DNA of 64,000 bases from Desulfovibrio legallii (GTDB lineage Bacteria; Desulfobacterota; Desulfovibrionia; Desulfovibrionales; Desulfovibrionaceae): positions 215,710 to 279,709 of the forward strand of contig NZ_FNBX01000002.1 of the NCBI RefSeq assembly GCF_900102485.1, written 5' to 3'. The notes beneath the pieces are model-generated. The model made no database searches. It saw only the letters and a list, made by a program, of their open reading frames with translations, and was not told where the DNA came from. The stretch's first letter is position 1; every line of letters starts with the position of its first letter. Made by a program: the position numbers and the translations under genes. Below are positions 51,943 to 60,963 of the stretch, one piece after another.

Positions 51943-53469
51943 TTATTTTGCAAGTAGTTTGTGTAATAATGAGCGACATTGTGTTAATGAAATGTTTTTC
52001 TTGAGTTTTAGACGGGCAATCGTTGCAGCTTGATGCCCATTAATTCCGAATATATCGATGAAAAGTTTATACAATTTATTTATAAATAAATATTTCTTAG
52101 CAAGAATATCTATGTCGACGCCTTTAAACTTCCCGCTATATCTCGTAGTCGGTGTGTAGTATTTGTATGATATGCCACCCTGCTGCATCCAAAGGCCATA
52201 CTTGATAGCCCCGATAGGCGGTAATGGGGAGAGATCGCTATGAAGTAATTTTATTAGTTCCGCATGGGAACTCGGCCTATAAAAACCCTCTAAGTGTCTA
52301 TAGGCAGCAAGGCCAATAATAATGACAGGTTTCCCCCAAAAAGACGCTTCAGCTCCCATTGTGGAGTGGAACGTAACAATTATTTTCGCTTGTTCCATGA
52401 GGGCATAGGAATCAACAGAACTTTCAGGTGGAATGATGGTTAGGTTAGGAAATTTATTTGTTATTGAGCGCAATTTAGAAATTTGTTCTGTATTTTTCCC
52501 TGAGAGATTTGGGTGCATCCGGCAATAAATGTGTATTTGTGGATCGTCTGCACAGTCTTGGGCAACCTGCGATAAGGCCACGTCTTCAGATGGATAAATC
52601 TTTGAGATAGAGGCAAAGCCTGGCAGTGCCGCAAACTCAAAAAAAGACGAATTATAAAAAATAATATTTTTTTTCCTTGTATCAAATCCATCGGGTAAGG
52701 CGTTAGGGTTTTGTTGCTGTATGAAGTTGCGTCCAGCTAGCGTATTGCCACTTCGGCGAAGTGTATAATTTTTTTGTGCGAACAATAGGGCTTGCTCGTG
52801 ACCGTAGCGTTTATATATGTTTTTGCATTCGTCTTCTATGGGTAGCGTTGCATGTGGGAGGTCGTTGTAGACTAAGCGATATTTAAAATATGTATGTCCA
52901 ACCTCGTGTGTATAATAGGGGATATCCTTTTCCTTGCATGCCATTATGATTGGTGCCTCTGTAGTATGCCGTCCATTGAAGAGGTATACTAAATCTGGCT
53001 GTATCTTTTTTATTATTTGTATAAAAGATTTATATATATAATGCGCTGCATACAAATTATCTTGAATGATATCCTTATGGGCTTCAGTATTAAAGTTTTC
53101 GTCTGCAAACTCACTGATTAGTGTTGAAGCTACGCATAGCCCAATATTAACGCCATCAATGGAAAAATTTTTTAGCTCTTGAGTGTTTTTGAAAGAGAGA
53201 TTTCCCCTTAACTGTAATTCTGAATCTTTCGGCCATGTTAAAATGTTAATAGGCTGGCTTAATAAGGATACGCCTACCGAAAATCTTTTTTGGCAGAAAA
53301 TGCAAATATCTTCAGATGGATATTGCCATAGAAAACAATTTGTTATATTCCGCTTGCACTGAATATAGTAAATTTCATCACCTTCGCGCAAATGCTTCTC
53401 GATAATTTCAAGCTCTGTTTCCTGGTGTGGTGAAGCATTGCAGAGGGCAGGGATTAAAATTTTAGCCAT
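51943..53469 (-). CDS. Capsule-type polysaccharide biosynthesis protein (GT-B-like)
   Basis: Protein of about 508 aa in AT-rich DNA, start MAKILIPALCNASPHQETE at 53469. The C-terminal half contains DPQIHIYCRMHPNLSGKNTEQ, SVDSYALMEQAKIIVTFHST and GAEASFWGKPVIIIGLAAYRH, the pattern of capsule polysaccharide/Kdo-transferase-like GT-B proteins. The N-terminal half (IQPDLVYLFNGRHTTEAPI) is less conserved. A longer frame to 53538 exists but has no support. The low GC compared with the rest of the window suggests recent transfer. Confidence 0.68.
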   Translation of the reverse strand: MAKILIPALCNASPHQETELEIIEKHLREGDEIYYIQCKRNITNCFLWQYPSEDICIFCQKRFSVGVSLLSQPINILTWPKDSELQLRGNLSFKNTQELKNFSIDGVNIGLCVASTLISEFADENFNTEAHKDIIQDNLYAAHYIYKSFIQIIKKIQPDLVYLFNGRHTTEAPIIMACKEKDIPYYTHEVGHTYFKYRLVYNDLPHATLPIEDECKNIYKRYGHEQALLFAQKNYTLRRSGNTLAGRNFIQQQNPNALPDGFDTRKKNIIFYNSSFFEFAALPGFASISKIYPSEDVALSQVAQDCADDPQIHIYCRMHPNLSGKNTEQISKLRSITNKFPNLTIIPPESSVDSYALMEQAKIIVTFHSTMGAEASFWGKPVIIIGLAAYRHLEGFYRPSSHAELIKLLHSDLSPLPPIGAIKYGLWMQQGGISYKYYTPTTRYSGKFKGVDIDILAKKYLFINKLYKLFIDIFGINGHQAATIARLKLKKNISLTQCRSLLHKLLAK

Positions 53470-53506
53470 ATAGAGTAACCATCCCGTTTCTGGGCAAGGG
53501 GCGCAG

Positions 53507-53767
53507 CTATAGTCTACGCAATAGGCGTGCCCATTCAAGAATTGGATGTCGCGAGTAGCAACCTAAGTATTTTTTCGTAAAAAGATTTCGTGCCTCCTGT
53601 ACGGGGGTACTTTTCCACCACGCCGAAATATTATCCCAGTGTTGCGCGAGAAAGGTTGCAGCTGTTTTTGCAGTTCCATGCATAATTCCTACTGCATGGA
53701 GTAGGGCAAAGATGTTATGTATCTCATTGGGATATGTGTAGTTCTTGGGCGGACATATCATAAGCAT
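53507..53767 (-). pseudogene. C-terminal stump of a probable LIC12162-family transferase
   Basis: 86 codons with an in-frame stop directly upstream and an IS remnant beginning about 25 bp away. The sequence FALLHAVGIMHGTAKTAATF followed by WDNISAWWKSTPVQEARNLF and TKKYL resembles, from memory, the C-terminal end of LIC12162-family transferases, which are encoded beside nonulosonic-acid genes. That fits the legionaminic acid genes on the other side of the IS. The rest of the gene is missing, so it is probably non-functional. Family assignment is moderate. Confidence 0.55.
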
Positions 53768-53773
53768 AGAGTA

Positions 53774-54166
53774 TTAAGAATCATTGCTTGCCCAGCGGCG
53801 TCCATCCATAAGAGCATCGCTTACAAAATCCATCGCCCACAGCTCATTCGGACTTGTAGGGCCCACCTGCTCGACACGGGTATGACTTGGGCGCTTCGCT
53901 CGTTTTCGTGTCCGCAGAGAAAGCCCCTCCTCCTGGTAGATTCTTTCTGTCCGCTTATGGTTCCGCACCAGGCCCTCACGCCGCAGCAATTCATGCAGGC
54001 GAGGGGAACCGAAGCGCCGCCGCTCTTCCGCCAGCTCCCGCAAGCGGGTACGCAAAAGCAGATCACGATCCTCGGGTGGCGGCCGCCTGGCGGAACAGCG
54101 GTTCAACTGGATCACTCGGCAGGCCCGCCGCTCTGAGAGGCCGTGTTGCGCCTGGATATAGCGCAC
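53774..54166 (-). pseudogene. IS3-family transposase OrfB, truncated
   Basis: The N-terminal third of OrfB: HGLSERRACRVIQLNRCSAR, the helix-rich RLRELAEERRRFGSPRLHEL, and NELWAMDFVSDALMDGRR, the start of the DDE domain with the first catalytic Asp. It then runs into unrelated sequence (WASNDS, stop). The rest of the integrase core is lost. The frame continues upstream past the GTG at 54166 (LKPAAQREA), as expected for an OrfAB product made by -1 frameshifting at the A6 run near 54200. Confidence 0.88.
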
Positions 54167-54519
54167 GGCTTCCCTCTGGGCTGCGGGCTTCAGAAGTTTT
54201 TTGAGAGCACGTCCTTCAGGACGACAATATCCAGAGCCTGTTCGCCCACAAGCCTTTTCTGCCTGGCGTTTTCGTCTTCTAATTGTCGTAACCGTTTGGC
54301 ATCAGAGACTTGCATCCCGCCGAATTTGCTGCGCCATTTATAGAACGTCGCATCAGAGATGCCGTTTTTGCCGGCAGAGATCCACAACACGCACCCCTGC
54401 CTCGGCCTGCCGCAATATCCCAATAATCTGTTCTTCGGTAAATCTGCTGCGTTTCATCCTTGTGCTCCTATGCCAGGAACACTAACTTTTCAATGGCATA
54501 TTTTTCTGGGGGAGGGTCA
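53790..54519 (-). mobile_element. Decayed IS3-family insertion sequence (3' part lost)
   Basis: The right end (reading TGACCCTCCCCCAGAAAAAT on the minus strand, ending at 54519) looks like an IS3-type terminal repeat. Inside are orfA with a frameshift and orfB cut off after about 125 codons. The left boundary near 53790 is where OrfB similarity stops. The element separates the glycosyltransferase genes from the legionaminic acid genes and adjoins the transferase stump. The 54520-54703 stretch is AT-rich and empty. Confidence 0.8.
54190..54457 (-). pseudogene. IS3-family transposase OrfA, frameshifted
   Basis: Starts at 54457 (MKRSRFTEEQIIGILRQAEA, after CAAGG). After DLCRQKRHL it meets a stop, while GISDATFYKWRSKFGGMQVS continues in another frame to LKDVLSKNF. 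The shift lies at the A-run in ccggcaaaaacggc (54364-54376). The HTH_Tnp_1 pattern of OrfA is clear in the two halves together. Confidence 0.85.
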
Positions 54520-54703
54520 GGTCAAGATAGCTCTCAATATCCCAGTCTATTAGAGTTGGGTGCTTAGCCGAACATCTGTATTTTTTCTGTTGAAATTGTT
54601 ATAATATTTTATGTTATATTTCTTTATATCCACGGTGTTGAGATATTTTTCAAAAGTGATTAGCTTGCTTTTGAAGTGCGTTTTGTCGGCTCACCATGGC
54701 CTG

Positions 54704-55492
54704 CTACCAGCTGCTCCAACCACCATCTACCATGATATTCTGTCCAGTCACATAACGTGATAAGTCGCTGGCGAGATACAGCACAGTTCCCACCATATCC
54801 TCTTCTGTTGCCATACGTTTCATTGGCGTGCGTTTTTTGTACCGTTCGGTAAATGCCTCTGGCTGGTTGCGCCATATGCCGCCGGGGCAAATGCTGTTGG
54901 CGCGGATGTCAGGAGCAAGCACCGTGGCGAACCAGTGCGTCATTTGTATGAGGCCGCCTTTGGATGTGGCGTAAGCAATGGGATTGCCCATGTTCGTGCC
55001 GTCGTACAGGCTCATATCAGGCCCAAGCACGCCGTAAATGGAGGCCACATTGATGATGCTGCCCCGGCCAGATTTTTTTAGGTATGGGATGGATTCTCGG
55101 CATAAGGTAAACGGTGCAGTGAGGTTGACTTCGAGAGCTTTGCGCCACGTTTCTGTTGTTTGGCGTTCAATATCCGTTACCCAGCCAGGGAGGCCACTGG
55201 TCCCTACAAAACCGGCGTTGTTGATCAGGATATCCAGGCCGCCCAAAGCTGCAGCTATCCGGTGGGGGACAGCATGTACTTGGGCATCCTCAGCCAAGTT
55301 GCAAGGAACAGGCAGGACAGGCACACTGTACTTGGCGGCTATGGCCTCACACAGCCGGACACAGGTTTGTTCTTGCAAATCCAGAACTGCCACGGCGGCA
55401 CCATGTGCTGCTAACTCAAGGCAAATGGCTTGGCCGATATGTCCGGTAGCGCCAGTAACGAGCGCGACCCGTCCTTCCAAAGAAACATCCAT
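54704..55492 (-). CDS. ptmA: SDR oxidoreductase, PtmA-like
   Basis: Short-chain dehydrogenase of 262 aa with VTGATGHIGQAIC, NNAG in ILINNAGFVGT, and the YATSKGG giving the YxxxK motif; C-terminus SRYVTGQNIMVDGGWSSW. It resembles PtmA, found with legionaminic acid genes and flagellin glycosylation in Campylobacter; in that set it is thought to help supply or modify a nonulosonic acid or its precursor, but its reaction is not settled. Its start codon shares a base with the end of the CMP-sugar synthetase gene. Confidence 0.75.
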   Translation of the reverse strand: MDVSLEGRVALVTGATGHIGQAICLELAAHGAAVAVLDLQEQTCVRLCEAIAAKYSVPVLPVPCNLAEDAQVHAVPHRIAAALGGLDILINNAGFVGTSGLPGWVTDIERQTTETWRKALEVNLTAPFTLCRESIPYLKKSGRGSIINVASIYGVLGPDMSLYDGTNMGNPIAYATSKGGLIQMTHWFATVLAPDIRANSICPGGIWRNQPEAFTERYKKRTPMKRMATEEDMVGTVLYLASDLSRYVTGQNIMVDGGWSSW

Positions 55493-56217
55493 TAATTATG
55501 CACCTGTTGATGGGCAAGCAGAAATTCTGCAAATGCCAGGTCTAGCGCGTCGTCGATGTCCACAGCGCGTTCGCGCGGTAAAACCACTTGGCGCACATGC
55601 CCGGCCATTAGAGAGTTCTGCCGCAGAATGAAAGTGGGAGACAGCACATAGGCCGCAGTAGTCATATCAAAGAGCGGTGGAACGTCTTGACGCCGACAAT
55701 AGCCTACGGAAGGCGTTTGGGCAAGGTGAACCATCCCATCTGGGGTTTGACTAACCATATTGAACATGGGGTGCCGCGCGGCCGGTGTGGTGGTTATGAC
55801 CGCATCGCAGCCAGTGTTGCTAAAGACCGCAAGGCAGCGCTCTACATCGTCTACGCTACGCAAAGGTGCCGTGGCTGGCAGCGACAGAAAAACATCACAC
55901 GGCCCGCCCTGTTCCGTGCAGCCCACTTGCCGCAAGGCATGCCGCCAAGCCTCCCATTCCGGGCTGTCGTCAGTTGCTAGCTCTGGGGGGCGCATAAAGG
56001 GGGTTTCTGCGCCCCACTGACGGGCCACAGCCGCAATTTCCATGTCATCCGTGGACACAATGATGCGTTTGACCGCTGCGATCTGTTTGGCGGTTTCAAT
56101 AGGGTAGGCAATAAGCGGCTTGTCGACAAGCCGTCTGATGTTTTTCCGGGGTACCCCCTTGGACCCGCCCCGAGCGAAAATAAAAGCATACACTATTGGT
56201 TGGCGCGCCATATCCAC
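55492..56217 (-). CDS. legF: CMP-legionaminic acid synthetase type cytidylyltransferase
   Basis: Acylneuraminate cytidylyltransferase family, 241 aa. Motifs: FIFARGGSKGVPRKNIRRLV (CTP-binding loop), VSTDDMEIAAVARQWGAE, LPATAPLRSVDDV and VDIDDALDLAFAE at the C-terminus with the metal-binding DID. It activates a nonulosonic acid as the CMP form. The choice of legionaminic rather than sialic or pseudaminic acid comes from the set of neighbouring genes (legB, legC, legH, legG and a ptmE-like enzyme). Confidence 0.85.
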   Translation of the reverse strand: MDMARQPIVYAFIFARGGSKGVPRKNIRRLVDKPLIAYPIETAKQIAAVKRIIVSTDDMEIAAVARQWGAETPFMRPPELATDDSPEWEAWRHALRQVGCTEQGGPCDVFLSLPATAPLRSVDDVERCLAVFSNTGCDAVITTTPAARHPMFNMVSQTPDGMVHLAQTPSVGYCRRQDVPPLFDMTTAAYVLSPTFILRQNSLMAGHVRQVVLPRERAVDIDDALDLAFAEFLLAHQQVHN

Positions 56218-57131
56218 TCCTGCTGTGCGGCTGCACGTTCAACTGCGTCCACATATGACACAACGTCAAGTCCCTGAGAAAATGTGCAGCAAGGTTCTGT
56301 CTTCCCTGCTAGTACAGCCTGCATCTGCAACCGGTATGAGGTGTTTCCATCGACCCTATAAATTTTCACCTTTTCACCATGATGGAGCGTGCCATCCAGC
56401 AGGTTTAGGTAGATGCCACCACCTTCGAGGATTGCCACAATCTCTCGCCGCGCCGGCGATTGCAAATAGTCCAGATGGATGCTGACCTGAGGGCAGCCTT
56501 CATGCTCTGCAAGAATTGTTACGGTATCATCACTTTCGATGTCCAATGAAGAGAGTTTGCCGACTAAGGCGGCCACCCGTCGCCAAGGCCCGGCAAACAG
56601 GCAGGCCAGATCCAACTCGTGCGAGAGGTCTCGCAACACGCCGCCACCCCGCCCTCTGAAGGCGGAATAGCATTGACGGTAATCCTGGTTAGGCCGCCAA
56701 GATGGAAGGTATTGCCCCACGTGTAATTGCAATGCCAAGAGTTTTTTGTCTTTCAGAAGCGTTTGCAAGTCTTGGACTCCAGGGTGAAAGCGTAGGTTGT
56801 AAGCAACTAGAGTGCACCGCCGTTGTGCGTCTGTCAGCCAAGGGCCGATTTCTGTTGCGGTTTTCACCAAGGGTTTTTCTACCAGAGTCAGGCGAGGGGC
56901 CAAGCTCGATACCACCCGTACATGTGCAGCGTGCAGCGCCGTTGGTGTGGCGATAATAGCAACATCCGGCGAAAAATTCGCTGGTAACTCACGAAAATCT
57001 TTAACAGAAGGAAACGGCAATCCGTTGCGCGAGCTGATACAAAAAACGGAGGCTCCAAGTTCAAGAGCAAGACTGGCATGGCGCATTCCGATAGAGCCGC
57101 AGCCCCAGATGAGAACACTTGGCTTGTTCAT
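56193..57131 (-). CDS. Gfo/Idh/MocA-family oxidoreductase, PtmF-like
   Basis: Protein of 312 aa with an N-terminal Rossmann domain (VLIWGCGSIGMRHASLALE), the family's VEKPL motif (TLVEKPLVKTATE) near residue 95, and a C-terminal sugar-binding domain with GGGVLRDLSHELDLACLFAG. NAD-dependent sugar oxidoreductase of unknown substrate. It overlaps the start of legF by 25 bp and the ptmE-like gene by 4 bp. A similar dehydrogenase (PtmF) occurs in the Campylobacter legionaminic acid locus. Confidence 0.78.
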   Translation of the reverse strand: MNKPSVLIWGCGSIGMRHASLALELGASVFCISSRNGLPFPSVKDFRELPANFSPDVAIIATPTALHAAHVRVVSSLAPRLTLVEKPLVKTATEIGPWLTDAQRRCTLVAYNLRFHPGVQDLQTLLKDKKLLALQLHVGQYLPSWRPNQDYRQCYSAFRGRGGGVLRDLSHELDLACLFAGPWRRVAALVGKLSSLDIESDDTVTILAEHEGCPQVSIHLDYLQSPARREIVAILEGGGIYLNLLDGTLHHGEKVKIYRVDGNTSYRLQMQAVLAGKTEPCCTFSQGLDVVSYVDAVERAAAQQEWIWRANQ

Positions 57132-58168
57132 AGTTGTAAGAATTCATTTTGTGCGCGTTCATAATCTGGAAGCCGCCCGATGTCCAGCCAATATTCGTTG
57201 GTTTCCATGATTCGGGGCCGTTGCCCGGTTTCCAGCAACTTTTGGAACAGATCCGGCATATCAAAAAAGGTTTTTGGCGGGATCAAAGGGAGTGCTGCAG
57301 GTGAGAGCGCGTATATGCCGGTGCTGATGTGAACGTTTATATTGGGTTTTTCTTTGATGCCCGTAAGGTTGCCCTGTGTATCGCTCTCCACGACGCCATA
57401 AGCCATCTGCACGGAGTGTTTGCGGACCACCATAGTGGCCGGGCTGTTGTGGGCCAGGTGCTCATGGAGAAGGCAGCGCATGTTGAGATGTGTCAAAATA
57501 TCCGCATTGGCCACCAGGAGTGGAAGAGTCTGCGGCGGTAAAAGAGAAAGTGCGCCAGCCGTGCCCATGCGTTTGGGTTCTTTCAAGTATTGGATATGGC
57601 AACCGAAATGTGTTCCGTCGCCAAAATATTCAATAATTATATCAGCGAGATAATTTACCGCCAAAAAAAAATGGCGAAAGCCCACATTGATGAAATTTTT
57701 AAGCACTATTTCTAGGATGGGTTTTCCGCCGATATGTAGCATGGGCTTGGGGCAATTTTGAGTTAGCTCGCCTAAGCGTGACCCCAGGCCACCAGCCATA
57801 AGTACTACATTGTTCGGCAAGGGGCTTACGCTCTGCAGCCTTTTTATGCTCCAGACGTGATGTACTGTCCCAGCCTCGTCCAGTACGGGCAAGTGACTCA
57901 AGGAGGCTTCTTCCATCATCCGCAATGCCTGTACTGCAGATGTGGCGATATTTACGTGTCGCGGTGTAGGGTTCATAACATCACGGACGCAACTTTCCAG
58001 CGAAGCATCAGTCAGCAGCCCACGACGGATATTGCCGTCAGTAACAACGCCTATCAGTTTGTCCTCGCTATCCGTCACCAACGCGAATTGTTCGCCGGTT
58101 GCGTTAATAAGTGTTAATGCGTCCCGTACGGATTGCTTGGGGAAAAGACGTAGTGTCCTCCAATCCAT
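57128..58168 (-). CDS. ptmE: Sugar-1-phosphate guanylyltransferase with CBS domains, PtmE-like
   Basis: Protein of 346 aa: two CBS motifs at the N-terminus (SVRDALTLINATGEQFALV, VMNPTPRHVNIATSAVQALR) followed by a nucleotidyltransferase domain with VVLMAGGLGSRLGELT, CPKPMLHIGGKPILEIV and LPLLVANADILT. This is the layout of PtmE, which makes GDP-glucosamine from glucosamine-1-phosphate at the entrance of the GDP-linked legionaminic acid pathway. It begins at the base where legG ends (overlap of one base), indicating tight coupling. Confidence 0.85.
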   Translation of the reverse strand: MDWRTLRLFPKQSVRDALTLINATGEQFALVTDSEDKLIGVVTDGNIRRGLLTDASLESCVRDVMNPTPRHVNIATSAVQALRMMEEASLSHLPVLDEAGTVHHVWSIKRLQSVSPLPNNVVLMAGGLGSRLGELTQNCPKPMLHIGGKPILEIVLKNFINVGFRHFFLAVNYLADIIIEYFGDGTHFGCHIQYLKEPKRMGTAGALSLLPPQTLPLLVANADILTHLNMRCLLHEHLAHNSPATMVVRKHSVQMAYGVVESDTQGNLTGIKEKPNINVHISTGIYALSPAALPLIPPKTFFDMPDLFQKLLETGQRPRIMETNEYWLDIGRLPDYERAQNEFLQL

Positions 58169-59328
58169 CAGTTCCTCGCCATATCATAAAACATTTTTTT
58201 TAGTATGCCCTTTAGGGGGAAGGTTAGCAAGGTGTGGGCGATGGCATCGCTCGTACCGTTTTTTTCATACGGGTTCGGCGTATTTTTGGCCAGGGCGCGG
58301 CGTTCTGGCGCTGTCGTTTGCGCTAGGGCGGCGGCAATGGCCTTTTCACGTGGCTCGCAATGCAGCACGGCCGAGGAAACTATGCGGCCTTCCTGTCGAT
58401 GTCCGATGTTGACGACGGGAACTCCAAGGGAGGGGACCTCTATAATGCCGCTGGAGGAGTTCCCTGCCACGCACAGGGCGTGTCTTGCAGCGGAAAGGTA
58501 CAGTAGCGTCCCAAGAGACTGAAAAAAACGTACACGTTCCGGGTACGCCGCGGCATAGTGCTCGATGTATTGATTGATGTTGTAGCCGCCAGAATCAGCA
58601 TTGGCCCCAGTGAAAACTATATGGCAGTGCGGAAAAAGGTCGAGCGCTTTGCGTAGGGCGGTTAGTTGGTCTATTTCTTGTCCTGGCTCCAGGGTAACAG
58701 GATGGAAGGTGCAAAGGATATAAGAGGCGCCTGGGGGGAGTCCCAAGGCTGTATGAGTGGCGTCGATATCCAGAAGTGGTAGATTCAATGCGTTTTCTAC
58801 ACCCAGTGCGCCAACGTTCCAGACGTGATCAGGTTGTTCACCTAACTGAATAATACGGCGACGGTAGGGCTCGCAGGATGTGAAATGCAGATGGGAGAGT
58901 TTGGTGATGGCGTGGCGGAAGCCGTCGTCCATGGCCCCGCGGGTTACCTCTCCCCCGTAAAGGTGTGCCGTGGGCACGTGCATCATGGCTGCTGCCAGCG
59001 TGGCTCCGAGGCATTCGTACCGATCACCCAAAACGACAAAAAGATCGGGCCTGATCTGTGCCAGGGCTTCGCCTATTGCCGTGATGAGCCTGCCAATCTC
59101 TTGGCACAAATGCTCCGAGGCGTCCGTAGTGAGGTCTAAGGGGATGGCTACGTCAGGTACAAAGCCATCTTTGGTAATCTCCGTCAGGGTGTATCCATGT
59201 TTGCGGGACAAATGCGTACCGCTGACCAGAAGGTGCAGGTGGCATGCACTTGCGCGCAGGTGTGATAGCACAGGACGCAGCAAGCCATATTCAGCCCTTG
59301 TGGCGGTAAAGACAGCTATGGTTCGCAC
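58168..59328 (-). CDS. legG: Hydrolysing NDP-sugar 2-epimerase, NeuC/LegG type
   Basis: Protein of 386 aa of the UDP-GlcNAc 2-epimerase fold. Features: TATRAEYGLLRPVLSHL, VVLGDRYECLGATLAAAMM, HLYGGEVTRGAMDDGFRHAI, and in the C-terminal half FTGANADSGGYNINQYIEHY and GNSSSGIIEVPSLGVPVVNI. In LegG the enzyme removes GDP and inverts C2 to give 2,4-diacetamido-trideoxymannose. It overlaps the legI gene by 13 bp. NeuC specific for UDP-GlcNAc is the alternative, made unlikely by legB, legC and ptmE. Confidence 0.86.
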   Translation of the reverse strand: MRTIAVFTATRAEYGLLRPVLSHLRASACHLHLLVSGTHLSRKHGYTLTEITKDGFVPDVAIPLDLTTDASEHLCQEIGRLITAIGEALAQIRPDLFVVLGDRYECLGATLAAAMMHVPTAHLYGGEVTRGAMDDGFRHAITKLSHLHFTSCEPYRRRIIQLGEQPDHVWNVGALGVENALNLPLLDIDATHTALGLPPGASYILCTFHPVTLEPGQEIDQLTALRKALDLFPHCHIVFTGANADSGGYNINQYIEHYAAAYPERVRFFQSLGTLLYLSAARHALCVAGNSSSGIIEVPSLGVPVVNIGHRQEGRIVSSAVLHCEPREKAIAAALAQTTAPERRALAKNTPNPYEKNGTSDAIAHTLLTFPLKGILKKMFYDMARN

Positions 59329-60329
59329 AACAGATCGTCCTCGTTGTAGTCACGCGACGCAACTTTCCCAATAAATTCGTCCCACCGCATGGGAGAAATG
59401 CCATTGCCAGGCCTTTTGGCTGTTATGTTCTCTTCACTGAATTTTTCCCCTTTTTTGATGGATCGCATCGCCACAAGACTTTTACGTGCGACCACAATGT
59501 TGGGAAGCTCTGCCTGTGCCGGGGCTTTAACGCCATCGCCCAAGGCGCTCTCCACTCGACGTATGCCGGCCACCATAGCCCGCAGTTCCTGGGGTTCAAG
59601 GCTGGCCTTGTGGTCAGGGCCTTCCATAGTTCTGTCAAGGGTGAAATGTTTTTCAATGACAGTCGCGCCAAGCGTCGCTGCGGCCAAAGGAATTTCAATG
59701 CCCTGAGTGTGGTCGGAGTATCCCGTCCCGGCAATGCCGGGAAAGGCGTCACGCAAGGTCAACATGGCCCGCAGATTCACCGATTCCGGCGGGGCCGGGT
59801 ACTGGGTGGTGCAGTGCAACAGAGTGATGCGGCTGCGCAAAGTGCCCGCGGACTCCAGGATGTGCAGAGCCGCAGCCACTTCGGCGAGGGTACTCATCCC
59901 AGTAGAAAGAATGATGTTTTTCCCCAACCTGCCAATTTTGCGGAGGTAGGGCAAGTTGGTGATCTCGCCTGAAGGGATCTTGAAGGTGGACATTCCTAAC
60001 GAGGTGAGGAAGTCTATGGAAGGAACATCGAACGGCGTTGAAAGAAAAGAAATGTTCTGTCGTGTGCAGTACGCCTGAATTCGTCTGTGGTCTTCCTTGC
60101 TCAATTCCAGCTTGCGCAGCATGGCGATCTGGGAGGCTCCTCCTTCGGTGGAGATTTGTTGGTATTGGGCCTTGGGCGCACTGCGGGAAGCCAGGCTGGC
60201 CGCATGGAAAGTCTGAAATTTTACGACATCAGCTCCGGCCGCGACAGCTGCGTCAACAAGCCGAAGGGCCAAGTCAACGCTGCCGTTGTGGTTGACGCCA
60301 GCCTCGGCAATGATAATGCATCTAGCCAT
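59316..60329 (-). CDS. legI: N,N'-diacetyllegionaminic acid synthase, NeuB/LegI type
   Basis: Condenses the 6-deoxy-mannose derivative with phosphoenolpyruvate to form the nine-carbon acid. 337 aa with IIIAEAGVNHNGSVDLALRL, VKFQTFHAASL, KIPSGEITNLPYLRKIG, GYSDHTQGIEIPLAA, EKHFTLDRTMEGPDHKASLE, and a C-terminal antifreeze-like SAF domain (VAMRSIKKGEKFSEENITAK). It overlaps legH by 8 bp. The NeuB family is unmistakable; legionaminate specificity is from context. Confidence 0.9.
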   Translation of the reverse strand: MARCIIIAEAGVNHNGSVDLALRLVDAAVAAGADVVKFQTFHAASLASRSAPKAQYQQISTEGGASQIAMLRKLELSKEDHRRIQAYCTRQNISFLSTPFDVPSIDFLTSLGMSTFKIPSGEITNLPYLRKIGRLGKNIILSTGMSTLAEVAAALHILESAGTLRSRITLLHCTTQYPAPPESVNLRAMLTLRDAFPGIAGTGYSDHTQGIEIPLAAATLGATVIEKHFTLDRTMEGPDHKASLEPQELRAMVAGIRRVESALGDGVKAPAQAELPNIVVARKSLVAMRSIKKGEKFSEENITAKRPGNGISPMRWDEFIGKVASRDYNEDDLLCEP

Positions 60330-60963
60330 AGTGCTGACCTTTCACTATTGTACCGTCTGGGACATCGTCGCATATTGTGGTGCCACAACCGATGATAACC
60401 CTTTTCCCAATATGTATTTTTTGTTTTATTACTACGCCTGCGCCAATAAATGTCCCTTCATTGACCGTGACCTTGCCGCAGAGGATTGCTCCAACGGCAA
60501 TATGGCAATGATCAGCGATATTACAGTCGTGTTCTATAAGCCCTTTGCTATTAATGATGCAATTATTTCCGATAAAGGTGCCGGCGTTGACTATGGCCAT
60601 ATGCATAACAACACTGCCCTCTCCAATGGTGGAATACCGCGAGACGTGCGCTAGTGGTGAAATGATTACAGGCAACTCAAATTCGAGCTGCCGCAGTTTA
60701 GCGAAGATCGTTTGCCTGATCCGTGGAGTTTTGATTTGCCCCACCGTCACCAAGGCTTGAGAAAATTTTTTGCGCAGCCCCGGCAGATCTGCGTCATGCC
60801 CCAAGGGGGGGTAGCCCAAGACCGGAGTCAATGCGCAATCCGGTCCGTGCACGACCCCAGCAATGGGGATGTCGGCGGATTCGAGCACATCAATAACAGC
60901 GTGACAGTGACCACCGCCGCCTGCCAGCACAATGGGGGATCTGTCATCGTACGTTATGTGCAT
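60322..60963 (-). CDS. legH: Sugar O/N-acetyltransferase, NeuD/LegH type
   Basis: Protein of 213 aa (ATG at 60963; a GTG at 60984 is also in frame). The N-terminal sugar-binding part starts IVLAGGGGHCHAVIDVLESA, followed by left-handed beta-helix hexapeptide repeats (AIVNAGTFIGNNCIINSKGL, AILCGKVTVNEGTFIGAGVV). It would acetylate the 4-amino group of the GDP-linked sugar after LegC. It overlaps the legC gene by 20 bp. Confidence 0.85.
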   Translation of the reverse strand: MHITYDDRSPIVLAGGGGHCHAVIDVLESADIPIAGVVHGPDCALTPVLGYPPLGHDADLPGLRKKFSQALVTVGQIKTPRIRQTIFAKLRQLEFELPVIISPLAHVSRYSTIGEGSVVMHMAIVNAGTFIGNNCIINSKGLIEHDCNIADHCHIAVGAILCGKVTVNEGTFIGAGVVIKQKIHIGKRVIIGCGTTICDDVPDGTIVKGQHYG

